Positions 32,650 to 43,800 of a stretch of DNA of 64,000 nt are shown one piece after another; the stretch's first letter is position 1; each line of letters begins with the position of its first letter. The notes below the pieces were generated by a model. The model was given only the letters and a program-made list of their open reading frames with translations. It did not search any database and was not told the origin of the DNA. The DNA is taken from positions 3,716,501 to 3,780,500 of the forward strand of contig NC_003280.10 in NCBI RefSeq assembly GCF_000002985.6, read 5' to 3'. The stretch is from Caenorhabditis elegans (taxonomy: Eukaryota; Nematoda; Chromadorea; Rhabditida; Rhabditidae). Position numbers and translations under genes: made by a program.

Positions 32650-34219
32650 TCATAGAAGAATTACTTCAAAGTTTGCATATATGCCTTCTTTATATTTGAT
32701 CATTGCTTTTGTTCCATTATTTTTTTGAACGGCGATTTGTCTTTGATGAGTCCATTCATCATCTGGATGAGGTTGATATTCAATTCCATCCAAAATTATA
32801 TCGAAATCAAATTCTCGAAGATGTCGAAAATCAATTTGTGCATGCTCAAGTCTAGGATTAGATCCGTTTCTCCAGTTTTTCAGAAAAATGTTCAGGTCAT
32901 TATCTGAAAGTGTGGCTTCTTGAATTTCAATGTATGAACTATTGCTAAGCAATAAATCGTTTAATCCATTGTAGCTGCCAGAGAATAATTGACCCCAATT
33001 TTGAATCAGTAAACGATAGGAGTTTGGTCTGTCGAAAGGAGCTTCAACCAAATACAATCTTTCACTTTTCAAAAAAGGCTCAAGAGCTTTGACTTGTCCG
33101 GACGAAACTTTGTAGCCTGTTCTTTCGCAGATAATCAGTACTGAGTTGTATGAAAATCCATTCAGATTATTTTTTAAAAACTGGCCGTCCAATAAATTTG
33201 CATCAGGGCAGATCATTAGCGTATCAACTTGTACTCTATCGAAAATTGCCATGAAATGTTCAATAACACTCCTTACTGAATATCCTTCCAAATTCCGAAT
33301 TGTTCTTTTGACATTCTCATATGTGATTTCAATATGTAGTGTACCGTTAGGATCAGTATGGAGTATATCAACAGTGAAAATAACGTTTTCTACGTTAAAT
33401 CGTAAATGCACGCGATTGATAACATTAATTGCTAGAAGAGTAAGCGGTAAGTTGAACGATCTGACAACTTTCTTAGTAACTTTGGAGATAAACGAGTATT
33501 TTATCCTGAAAATGCAAATGTTGATGTACAGTGCGTGCATGTTCTATATGCCACCCCCCAAAATACGGCCTATGGCCACTCCTGTGATTTTTCGTGAAAA
33601 TTTGCTAATGCCATTCGATTCTAGACCCAAAAAAACCTATAGACATTTTTTTTCGTGATGATAGCACAAAAACTAAACTTTTTAGGTCAAAAAAACGCAA
33701 AAAAGGCCGTGCAACTTCTATATGCCACCCTGCGATTTTTGATAAAAATTCTTTGATTTTCACATTTTTCATGTTTTTAAGGCTCATGTTTTTTACAAGT
33801 TTTTTGAAATTTTTTGTTTTGGGTACTATTCATCTATTTTCAGTCGATTCATGAGCCTTAAAAACATGAAAAATGTGCAAATCAAAGAATTTTTATCAAA
33901 AATCGCAGGGTGGCATATAGAAGTTGCACGGCCTTTTTTGCGTTTTTTTGACCTAAAAAGTTTAGTTTTTGTGCTATCATCACGAAAAAAAATGTCTATA
34001 GGTTTTCTTGGGTCTAGAATCGAATGGCATTAGCAAATTTTCACGAAAAATCACAGGAGTGGCCATAGGCCGTATTTTGGGGGGTGGCATATAGAACATG
34101 CACGCACTGTATTTTTTAATAAAAAAGAAAACCTACATATCAAAATACGTGAAGGATTGAAGAACTGTTTCCAAAGGTCTCGTTGGAAGACTGTGAATGG
34201 GAAAAGACGGAACAACCAT
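32650..34219 (-). CDS. F-box protein with FBA_2 domain (fbxb-type), cluster copy 3
   Basis: The F-box exon lies at about 34134-34219 (MVVPSFPIHSLPTRPLETVL to FTYFD). The rest starts at about 33507 with IKYSFISKVTKKVV and runs to the stop at 32650. FBA_2 blocks: GYSVRSVIEHFM, FDRPNSYRLLIQNWGQL, NDLLLSNSSYIEI, FLKNWRNGSNPRLE. The intron is about 630 bases rather than about 50 because a 581-base palindromic transposon sits in it. Splice sites flank the insert and appear unharmed, so the gene may still work if the hairpin does not block splicing. Confidence 0.82.
33529..34109. mobile_element. Palindromic Tc1/mariner-type MITE in an F-box gene intron
   Basis: The ends CAGTGCGTGCATGTTCTATA are perfect inverted copies flanked by TA (33527-33528 and 34110-34111). 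The two arms pair almost completely around a short loop near 33790-33850. It has no transposase; the mirrored 60-codon ORFs are by-products. The first eight bases CAGTGCGT are shared with the larger palindrome at 17950, so both may use the same transposase. Length is 581 bases. Confidence 0.9.
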
Positions 34220-34489
34220 GGCAACGGAGATGAGAATGAATGAGAGCGAAGAAGAATTAGCAGAGATGCGGTGTAGTATGACGTTCTGCAAAAAATGGGA
34301 AAAAGGGTCACTGTACCTATGGGATGTTTGCGGTCACATCTGGATAAAAGAATGGCACTCACAGCAGAAAACAATGAATAAGAGCTATTGTCTCACCAGG
34401 TGTGCTCCAAAAATATTGGGAAAGGTCAGTGGGCATGTGGGAAGTTTGTGGTTACATCTCAGTTTTAAAGGTTTGAAGCTAGTTGGTCA

Positions 34490-34565
34490 TCTCATTGCTT
34501 GCCTACTTTACATGCCTACACCATGCCTGCCTACATGTCCTTCCTTTGCCTGCCTACCTATAGTG
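34490..34565. repeat. TGCCTACCT tract
   Basis: Short run of TTGCCTACTT, ATGCCTAC and GCCTACC words in the flank upstream of F-box copy 3. Confidence 0.65.
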
Positions 34566-34788
34566 TAGCTAATAAAACGGACATCTAAAAGTGAGAAAAT
34601 AAACGGCACAGTAATGTATTATATTTTTGACCACTGCAAAAATATTTTTATTTTAATCCTTCGTCAATTAGAGCACCATCTGATTGAGGGCTCTTGTTTG
34701 AACGACTCAAATCAGACCAATAATTCATATGTAGTCTAAAAGCAAAAAAACACTTTTTCAATACAAACTTTATTTAATTAAAAATTGT

Positions 34789-35778
34789 TCAATATCCAAT
34801 AACATTCATTTCAAATTGTGCTCTACTGAATTTTATTAGAGCTATTGTTCCATCAGGTTTTCGAATAGAAATGTGTGCAAGGAATGTCAACTCTCCGCGA
34901 CGGTCTAATTCATCACTTGATACAGGTTGGTACTCAATTTCTTTCAAGATTATATTGAGATCAAAATCTCGATGAACTGGAAAACAAACATGTCCATGCT
35001 TAAGCCTAGGGTTTGATCCATTCGTCCAACTTTTCAGAAATATGTTCATATCGAGATTTGAGAGCATGGCTTGTTGGATACGAATATGTGCACTATTATT
35101 GAGTAGCAGTTGGTTTAATCTGTTGAAGCTGCCGCCATTCATTTGACCCCAATTTCTTGCCAAAACGCATTGGGTATAAAATGTATCAAATAGAGTGACT
35201 AGCAAATCTAACTGCTCGCCTTGTAAAAATGGTATCAGAAATGTCAATGGTTCAGCTGAAACTGTTATTCCGCCAGTTTCAAACACTACTTCACGATACG
35301 AAAATTCGCTCAAATAACTTTCCAAAAACTGTCCATAGAATAGACGTCCAGGGCAATGGAAACGTATAAGTTCAACATGTTTTGTGTTGGTAATTACCAT
35401 AAGATGATCTATAAAATCTTTCACCGAATATGAAGTTAAGTACCATTGAGTATGCTGAGTTTGAACTTCTAGTCTACTGCTTGAATAACCAGGTGACAGA
35501 ACGTAGTCAAAAGGCCGGCCGAGTACTTCAATATCTATTTTCAATTGGTTGGAAACATCAATTTCAGAAAGTTTGGCCTGAAATAGTAGGCCAGACGATG
35601 TGACAAGATTCTTAGCTTTCTTGGAGAGAAGTGAGTATTCTATTCTGAAAATAACCTTTTATTTTATTTACATACATACAAATAATGTAACTTACGTATT
35701 ACAGAACGCGAAAGATTGAAGAACTATTTCCATAGGTCTTGCTGGAAGACGGTGAAGGGGAAAAGACGATGCAACCAT
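34789..35778 (-). CDS. F-box protein with FBA_2 domain (fbxb-type), cluster copy 4
   Basis: Exon 1 encodes MVASSFPLHRLPARPMEIVL to FAFCN; exon 2 continues IEYSLLSKKAKNLVTSSG. FBA_2 blocks are SYSVKDFIDHLM, LNQLLLNNSAHIRI, FLKSWTNGSNPRLK and ISIRKPDGTIALI, ending at a stop at 34789. It is open and of normal length (about 305 residues). It lies at the upstream end of the tandem cluster and should have the least disturbed promoter. Role as for copy 1. Confidence 0.87.
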
Positions 35779-35905
35779 GGCAGAAGACAAGAATGAATAT
35801 TAATGAGAGTGAAGGAGAACTAGCAGGACACCTGTGTTGTCTGTTATTCTACGAAAATATAGGAAAAAGGTCACAGGATCTGTGGAATGTTTGCGGTCCT
35901 TGTTC

Positions 35906-37405
35906 CTAATAAAATCATATAGTTTTGTAGATTTTGGAACTTGTATTCAAGAATTGCGGATTCATATGTTCCACCAATGTCTACTGTCTGTTGTGTTCCA
36001 AAGTCACATGCAAACAAAGTTTCAGTGTTGCTTTGAACATTTTAAATACACGTAAAAGCTTATTAAACGCGAAACCAGACGAAAAAGTTATGATCACGCT
36101 TTCTGCAGTATTAACAGTTTGTGCTTTCGATCGAAAACTTTCAAATAAAGCCAAACATTCCAATGACCTTTCATGTGTTTAATTGTGACTTGCTATCAGT
36201 GAAGTTGTTCACTGAACTGTATTGAGAATTGAAGTAAATGTCAATGTGCTTTTGTGTCACTCTATGTTTACTTTTCAAACCCTTTTATTAATATTTTGAA
36301 ACCAAAGTACATAAAAATTTCAAAACTGGTGAATAAAAAGAGTTCCGCCAATGGGGAAATTGTTAAAACACATGCCCCTAACACAAAAACTAGCATATAC
36401 CCATTATAGTAAACAATTCAACAAATCTTCTAAATTTTATATGATTTTTTGAAATATTAGAAAATCTCGGGTTTTCGCCACTTTTTAAGAATTCAAGGTT
36501 TCTATTGACTAGTCTCACTAGAAATACAGTAATCTAACAGTATTCCTACATCACCATACAACTCCGGTTTTAAAAGTTTAATATTTCGAAATATTTGTTG
36601 ATATCAGAAACATTTTAAAAATCTTCCTGAGAAAATATAAGAGTGAGGAAGTGACATCAATTCCAAAGATCGACATCATAACTGATAACGAGTCACAATA
36701 AAACGCAACAATTTTCATTTTAATACGCTCACTTTCCTTTCCCGTTTCAGTAACCGCGAAATATTTCTGAACCACTGAAAATTGCATATTTTCAATTTTT
36801 AAGCTTTTGAAAATAGGTTTTGAAGATTTAAAAAAATCAGCGGGAGTCTTCTCATTTTCAAGAAAAGTTCAAATTGAAAACTGTTAAAAAAATCTTAACT
36901 GTTGGTGAAACAGTTTGTTTATACCTGATGCAATGCCCGGCTTTCTCCCTCTTTTCTTTTTTTACACCAAGAAAAATCGTTTTTTTCTCATTTTTTTTCT
37001 TTTTTGTCTTTTTTCTTTGTTGATGTTTTTATCTGATATATCTGATACAAAATGTGTTTTTCATGTTTCTTTTTTATGACTTCCTTGGAAATGCTGTGTC
37101 AACTTTGATAACTATAATTATTGAAGTTGATAAAACAAATTGAAAAAATACCAAACTGAAATTTGGCTGAAATAAAACAGCGAATTTCAATTAAAAAAAA
37201 AAAACAAAAAATTCAACTTTTCACGCTATTAAAAATATTGGAACTTGTTTTGCTTTGTTTTTAGTTTTAAAATCCACACCATGTAAATATGTAGAGGCTG
37301 AAAATTGAGTAAAGTGATTTTCAGTGGGAATAACATCCAGCATTTTTTTCCGGAAAACGCGGAGAGGTCATCAAGCGCACTCTAATAAATATACTCATTT
37401 CAGGA
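35906..37405. other. Intergenic, no gene seen
   Basis: About 1.5 kb, AT-rich, with T-rich stretches near 36950-37030. The several ORFs of 60-80 codons overlap one another on both strands, lack splice context and encode nothing recognisable. The right end has an atttcag acceptor 18 bases before the next start codon. Confidence 0.5.
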
Positions 37406-37420
37406 GAGCCTGAATAACGA

Positions 37421-40400
37421 ATGGCTACATGTGTTTTAACTATAGCTCCCCCTGTGATTGAAGCTGTTGCTGCATCAGCCGTTGGACTTTCCGCTGCATC
37501 TGCCACAGGAGCTGGCGTTGCATCTGCCGCTGGAGTTGTTGCTGCATCTGCCGCTGGAACTGGCGCTGCATCTACCGCTGGAGTTGTTGCTGCATCTGCC
37601 GCTGGAGTTGGGGCTGGAGCTGTTGGGCTTACTCTCGTGCTCCCAGCTGTTTTGATGGGCGTGGGAGCTGGTTTGATAGTAGGTTCAATTGGTCTTTTAG
37701 TTTTGGGCCCACCTAAAAGGAGAACATCAAACAATCAAACAGCGAGGCGCACTCCATGTAGCTCCACAAATTCTCCTCGAAAATCTGAATCATGTTGGTA
37801 TGAACCCGAAAAAGACCATTTCTACGTTTCCCAAAAAGCACGTAATTCGGAATCAATTCGACTAACCGCCAATGTCATTCCCGGAGAAACATTGAAAACA
37901 TATGCTGAACTCAATGAAATACTGTGAGTTGTTGTTGTGACTTCGTTCCAAAAATGATTACTATTTGTGAATCCCCAGTGTGGTTCTGAAACAATTGCAT
38001 ATACATTTCACCGATCGACACAAAATGATTAAACGATGATTTTCATTTTTAAGATTTAATCAACTTAATGAAAATCGGACTGGATCCCCTGTGTTTCGAA
38101 AATCTGACTCTTATTGGTATGAACCTGAAAAAGACCATTTCTACGTTTCCAAAGAAGCACGTAATTCGGAATCAATTCGACTAACCGCCAATGTCATTCC
38201 CGGAGAAACATTGAAAACATATGCTGAACTCAATGAAATACTGTGAGTTGTTGTTGTGACTTCGTTCCAAAAATGATTACTATTTGTGAATCCCCAGTGT
38301 GGTTCTGAAACAATTGCATATACATTTCACCGATCGACACAAAATGATTAAACGATGATTTTCATTTTTAAGATTTAATCAACTTAATGAAAATCGGACT
38401 GGATCCCCTGTGTTTCGAAAATCTGACTCTTATTGGTATGAACCTGAAAAAGACCATTTCTACGTTTCCAAAGAAGCACGTAATTCGGAATCAATTCGAC
38501 TAACCGCCAATGTCATTCCCGGAGAAACATTGAAAACATATGCTGAACTCAATGAAATACTGTGAGTTGTTGTTGTGACTTCGTTCCAAAAATGATTACT
38601 ATTTGTGAATCCCCAGTGTGGTTCTGAAACAATTGCATATACATTTCACCGATCGACACAAAATGATTAAACGATGATTTTCATTTTTAAGATTTAATCA
38701 ACTTAATGAAAATCGGACTGGATCCCCTGTGCTTCGAATATTTGACTCTTATTGGTATGAACCTGAAAAAGACCATTTCTACGTTTCCAAAAAAGCACGT
38801 ACTTCGGAATCAATTCGACTAACCGCCAATGTCATTCCCGGAGAAACATTGAAAACATATGCTGAACTCAATGAAATACTGTGAGTTGTTGTTGTGACTT
38901 CGTTCCAAAAATGATTACTATTTGTGAATCCCCAGTGTGGTTCTGAAACAATTGCATATACATTTCACCGATTGACATAAAATGATTAAACGATGTTTTT
39001 CATTTTTCAGATTTAATAAACTCAATGAAAATCGGACTGGATCCCCTGTGCTTCGAATATCTGACTCTTATTGGTATGAACCTGAAAAAGACCATTTCTA
39101 CGTTTCCAAGAAAGCACGTACTTCGGAATCAATTCGACTAACCGCCAATGTCGTTTCCGGAGAAAAATGGAAAACATTTGCTGAACTCAAGGAATTACTA
39201 GGAAAGTAAGTTGTTGGGGTATCATTCCAAAAAGTGTCACTGTTTGCGATTATGAAATATTTATATTTGATTGAAATATAATAATTGACGTAAAATGATA
39301 AAACGTTGTCTTTCATTCACAAAGTCTTAACTGCTGCAATTTCCCAGAAAAATAATGTTTCGAATATGTTTTCAGAGTAAAACAGTGTTTTCTTCAAATT
39401 AATCACTTTCCTCCTTTTTTCTCTATACCTATGAAATTACTGTTTTCAACAGGAACCAAGACATGAATTTGGTTTTAATGAATTCTGAAATTGTGTTTTG
39501 AGTTTGAAATTTGAAAAAGCGGTTAAAAATAATTCAGGCAAATTACTTTTTTTTTACTAATTCCAATACTTAAGAACGGATTTGCAATAAATACAGAAAA
39601 GGAAAATAAGTGCCTAAAACTACTTTAAAAGTGTATCACGATGTTTTGATGTACGAATTTAAACCTAAAATCTAAACCTCAAAGTTGATTGCACTACGTG
39701 TCTTAATAAAATCTTAAAAAAACATTTTTATAGCCAACTTCGTGACGCTAACCAATCGAAACAAGATTCCTATCCAAGAGGAGAATGTAACACCCCAGAG
39801 AAAAGAAATGAAAAAAACAATAATTTCGAGAGACAACAACCACGAAAATCGTTGCAAGATCAGCATTGGAATGTTCCTTTTGAATTCGAGAGAGACCCGA
39901 ACAACCAAACAGGCCGAGAAAGAGAAGATTCATCCACTGACCAGTTTTGGATGAGCGTTACAACTCCAAAAAACTTTACATACACCGTAAGCTTCTTTCA
40001 AAAATATAGTCACCGGAGGGTTCAAGAGCTTATTTAAGAATTGACAGGTAAGCGCGCTAGCCCAACTTGAGCAAAGGCTTGCAGCACTAATAGAGAATAT
40101 ACGGTAACTAACCGACAATGTTTGGACGTCAGTTTATTTGCAAAAATCAAAAATGTTTCGTACATACATATAAACCATTGTTTTATGAAAAAAAGTTTTC
40201 AGAAATTACAAGATTGTTTTGAGCATTATCCATGAAAATTCATTATGTTTGAATCTAGGGATATAACGAACGTAAAGTTTGCAGATGGTAGGTCTTGCCA
40301 ACAATGGACGCGAAGGTTTCCTGCATTCGTTAATCAGACACGGAAGAGAGTTCACGGGCTTTCCATCGAATCGTTTTCACAGAGATATTCTGGATGTAGT

Positions 40401-40847
40401 TCCACCATCCATACGCCAATTGATAAAAGAAATTCGGAATTACAGCAACAGAGACAGGAGTAATGAGATAGAAAAAGAGTTACTTTCGGATAGGTCATAT
40501 CCTGGTAAACACATGTAGTTAGACCGAACTAATTTTTAATATTTCCAGCTACACTGCAACTCCAGAAAAAGTTTCGAGATTACATCCAGAAAATTGTAAA
40601 CGATGAGAGCAACTTTTTGTACAGACGCCCTAATACAAACGGACAAACTCAAGTATTTTGGAAAATAAACAACGAGAAGGTTCTTGTGATTTGTTTATCA
40701 GAAGACCCATATTTTCCTGAAGCTGGCAGGGATTCTGTTTCACCGGAAAGAAATATCAGAAAAATTATTACTATGTTTGTGAAAAGCAGGATAAGTGTGG
40801 ACTCGATGATAAGAGCAGACTCTCCGTTCAATACCCATGGTCCCTAA
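37421..40847 (+). CDS. Modular protein with five copies of a 63-residue unit; unrecognised
   Basis: Exons: 37421-37923, 38054-38242, 38373-38561, 38692-38880, 39011-39205, 39734-39986, 40285-40504, 40549-40847. All phases fit; total 2037 bases, 678 residues. The N-terminus has an Ala/Gly/Val-rich eight-residue repeat and a long hydrophobic stretch (AVGLTLVLPAVLMGVGAGLI), perhaps membrane-associated. The first unit ends exon 1; four more are carried on exons 2-5, each with WYEPEKDHFYVS and ESIRLTANV. The C-terminus is charged (QQPRKSLQDQHW, REFTGFPSNRFH) and has no domain I know. Exons 2-4 have TTTTTAAG acceptors, exon 5 has TTTTTCAG. Exon 1 follows a possible trans-splice acceptor (atttcag). 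Confidence 0.7.
37493..37612. repeat. 24-base coding repeat, five copies
   Basis: The unit GTTGCTGCATCTGCCGCTGG recurs with a period of 24 bases and encodes the eight-residue motif AASAAGVV with variants. It lies in exon 1 of the modular gene. Confidence 0.85.
37793..39209. repeat. 319-base tandem array of exon plus intron
   Basis: The word TTGGTATGAACC falls at intervals of exactly 319 bases (about 37795, 38114, 38433, 38752, 39071). Each full period contains a 189-base exon and a 130-base intron. The units starting 38054 and 38373 look identical by eye. The last units carry a few substitutions. This is a young exon amplification. Confidence 0.93.
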
Positions 40848-41298
40848 ACAAATATCAAATTCTACCACAAATTCTGTAAACTATTAGTGAACCTGACGAC
40901 AACTGAATGAATTTTTATCTTTTCCCTGTTTCCGTATGTTAGGAACATTTGACACATCTGCAGATGCGGCAAATATTAATGGCATAATACCAGTTTCAAA
41001 AAAAATGATTGTTGAAACTACTATAACTTTAGTTAATAAAACAATTAATTTTGGGTTGAATAATCTGCAAAGCAATTTTTCAATCTTTTGATTTTTATTC
41101 AATCAGAGAACAACTGAGATGTTACAAACTGGCTCTCTTGAGTATTGCTCCAGTAATCCAAAGTCTAAAAGCCAAAAAATTATTGAATAAGTCATCAGAA
41201 AACGTGAATAACAATGTGACTCGTTAACAGGCTAACCTATTTATCCCCACGGAACGAGGTATGAAAAATCTTGAGCTCACACATTTTGGAATTGAAAA

Positions 41299-42752
41299 AT
41301 GTCAACGGTTGACCAGTTTTCTGCTCAAATTGGAGGAGCCTCAATGATAATTGTAAGTTTGCAGGCACAAAAACGCCTACTCACCTGCCTACCGTTAGGC
41401 AATATAGGCATCCTTGTGCATTCAATTAAAATTAGTACGTTTTGAATTTTACACTAATTTAGGCCTCCATAATCGGACTATTCTTCAATTTATCCGCATT
41501 TCGAAAATATTTATCACTTGAAAAAACCAGCTTCCATGTGATGTGCATTTCGAAAACTGTTTCAAATTCTCTACATATTTTGGTTTATTTATTGTACAAT
41601 GGCCCATCAGCATTGTTGTGAGTTTAAGAAAAAGTTGGAACAAAATTTCATTTTGCTTTTAAAGATATGCCCAACTGGGACCCGAATTGCTGAATAGGTA
41701 TCTTAACCAGGCAATTGCTTATGGTCTATATTGTCAAGGTGAGTTTTGGGGCAAAATTTCTGCCTGCCTACGCCTGCCTACCTTGTGCCTACTACCCTGT
41801 GAACCTCTTAAAAAAACTTGGGCATTGTGAAACACTTGGCAATCGTTGACCAAACTTCGCGCCAAAAACCAATCATAAATATGGTAGGCATGCACATAGG
41901 CAGTCAGGTAGGCAGAAAGGCAGGAATGATGTAGGCACCTACTCCTAACACCATCTACCCTTTAGGACCCTTAACCCAGGCGCTTATTACTATCAATCGC
42001 TTCCTGATTGTCTACTTCGCCCCAATTGTCATCCCCTGGTATAGTAAATGGATCACTTTTGGCTCACTTTCGGCTTGTTGGATTATTGCCGCATACTTTT
42101 CTACATTGATAGGGTTTCCAGGTACCCAGCTTCATCTTTTTCTCATTTTCCTAACTCTCAAAATTTTCAGAATCCTGCCTTATCCGATTCAGCCATCAAA
42201 GCCTTACCTGGATGCACGATGAATGCCCATATTTTATACATTACATCTTGCAAAGTGATTTTCTATTCCTAGTACTTCCACTAGCAGTATTTTCAAATGT
42301 TATGAATGTTTTCATAGCTATCAAGCTTTTCCTATCGTCGGTGGGTTACTTCTATCAGACTTTAAGCTAATTTAATTTGTTTCAGAAAACCCAAAACCTC
42401 TCCACCGAATCATGCCGTCACAGACAAAAAACCTTGATTCGATTATTTATCCAAAATTGCTTTGAAGACTGGGTCTACGTACTAGACACAGTTAATAGCT
42501 TATTCTTTCGGAATACTGCAAACCATCCTTTCCTGATCTTTATAGTCACCCTTGGCTCTAATTTGTTCACGCAGCTTGCTGATGGGTAACTTTTTATTGC
42601 AATTTTAATATGGTAAATAAGAAAATGTACATGATTCCAGATTAGTCATGTATGTATCAAATTATCAGAGAAATGGAAAGCGGCGAGTCAATTCTGCGAA
42701 AGTTCAAAACACGAATCGAGTGGCTGGGAGCAAGCAGTACTTGTCTAATTGA
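41299..42752 (+). CDS. Chemoreceptor, Srx class (7-TM GPCR)
   Basis: Start MSTVDQFSAQIGGASMII; seven exons all in phase to the stop TGA at 42750. Membrane segments are visible in order: IIGLFFNLSAF, SLHILVYLLYNGPSALL, a short exon YAQLGPELLNRY, then ITINRFLIVYFAPIVIP (the IxxNRF motif typical of the Srx class), WIIAAYFSTLIGF, FLFLVLPLAVFSNVMNVFIA, and the C-terminal FLIFIVTLGSNLFTQLADGLVM. Length is about 320 residues and no lesion was seen. Known family role: sensory receptor in amphid or other neurons; ligand unknown. Introns carry TAGGCA tracts (41365-41410, 41755-41945). Confidence 0.82.
41755..41945. repeat. TGCCTACC / GTAGGCA tract in an Srx intron
   Basis: Contains TGCCTGCCTACGCCTGCC on its left half and GTAGGCAT/CAGGTAGGCAG on its right half. 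The two halves are opposite in orientation and could form a hairpin in the pre-mRNA. A smaller tract lies at 41365-41410. Confidence 0.75.
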
Positions 42753-43208
42753 GTTTTTTCGTATTCTTGATATTAATGCACATGTGTATATAATTGTATA
42801 ATATTTGAGAAAAATTCGCAAAACTTGGAAACTTTTCGACTATGTATAATTATAGGCTTTTTTGAACCAAAATTTAAGAATAAAAACTGGAAAAAAAAAT
42901 CAGAAAATTGTTTTAAAGCATTTCAAAAATATTTTATACAATAAATAAACTTACAAACCCAGTTAAAAATAAGAAAAACCTTTAAATCGTCATTTGAATA
43001 TACCGAGGTGCCTTTTTTTTCCTGTCAAATTTTCCCTACAAAATGATCGGCTCGTATAATTTTTTATGTGTTCTCCTATTGTTTCCCCCCATATGCTGAC
43101 TAGAGATCAAACCAGGAATGGTTCCATTTTCCTATGACTAATCCACAATTTCATCACAAATTTCTGACAATTGATTTTCTCATTTCTTCAAATATCTCCT
43201 CGTTAAAA

Positions 43209-43536
43209 ATGCTGACTTGGGAGTTCGAGCTGATGACGATCTATGAGGATGACGACGAGGATCAAGGTAGTTTATTTTTATCAATAAAATTATGTAAATT
43301 TTTTGAAAATTGCAGTTCCAACAAATGTTACTTTCGAGATTCTCATTCTGAAGCTGAAAATGGAGAACAAACGCTATTTCATGTTCAACCGCTGGTGAGT
43401 CTGCCAGGCCTTAATCTGCCTTCCTGAGTGCCTGCAAAGAAGGCATTAGCCAGGTCCTGTAGGCACATAGGCAGACATTTTGGGACATGATAAATGAGAA
43501 ACATTTTTCAGGGTGGATCGTCTCGCTGAGTTGTGA
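43209..43536 (+). CDS. Possible very small gene, unrecognised
   Basis: Three small blocks join in phase: MLTWEFELMTIYEDDDEDQ (43209-43266), then VPTNVTFEILILKLKMENK (43316-43394) and VDRLAEL ending TGA (43512-43536). The donors and acceptors are ordinary. The product would be about 53 residues, acidic then hydrophobic/basic. No family is recognised, and an upstream in-frame ATG exists at 43134. This may be a real small gene or a decayed 3' piece of a larger one. Confidence 0.35.
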
Positions 43537-43800
43537 TATTTTCGACGTCTCGAGAAGAAATAATATTTTCATTGCAAATTCTAATCAATACATTCACCAC
43601 CAATAAATTGTTCACTTTTACAACAATTTGGCAATTCTTGACAATTTTCACATTTCTCTATGCTCCTATAGCACCCCCGTGACCGAGAATTTTCTCGAGA
43701 CATTTGCATTTTTTGATATGATTCGGTTTTTTTTTTAAATATGAAACGTTTGATTCTTAAAAGCAAATTATTTAATTAAAAAACAACTGAAAGAAAATCA

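Noticed and set aside
33146-34033. Plus-strand ORFs of 60-170 codons over F-box copy 3
   Set aside because: Antisense shadow of the FBA_2 exon and mirror frames of the palindrome.
35834-36182. Overlapping ORFs with several Cys residues
   Set aside because: They lie in spacer upstream of F-box copy 4, overlap each other in different frames and lack splice or start context.
37458-37655. Leu/His/Pro repeat ORF overlapping the Ala-rich exon
   Set aside because: It is the +1 frame of the 24-base repeat; the Ala/Gly frame continues into the supported exons.
37793-39209. CRISPR array or satellite
   Set aside because: The period of 319 bases contains a coding exon with splice sites, and repeats are directly adjacent without unique spacers.
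43655-43690. CTCCTATAGCACCCCCGTGAC, similar to the Tc3-like terminal block
   Set aside because: No matching inverted end or TA duplication within reach; too short to call an element.
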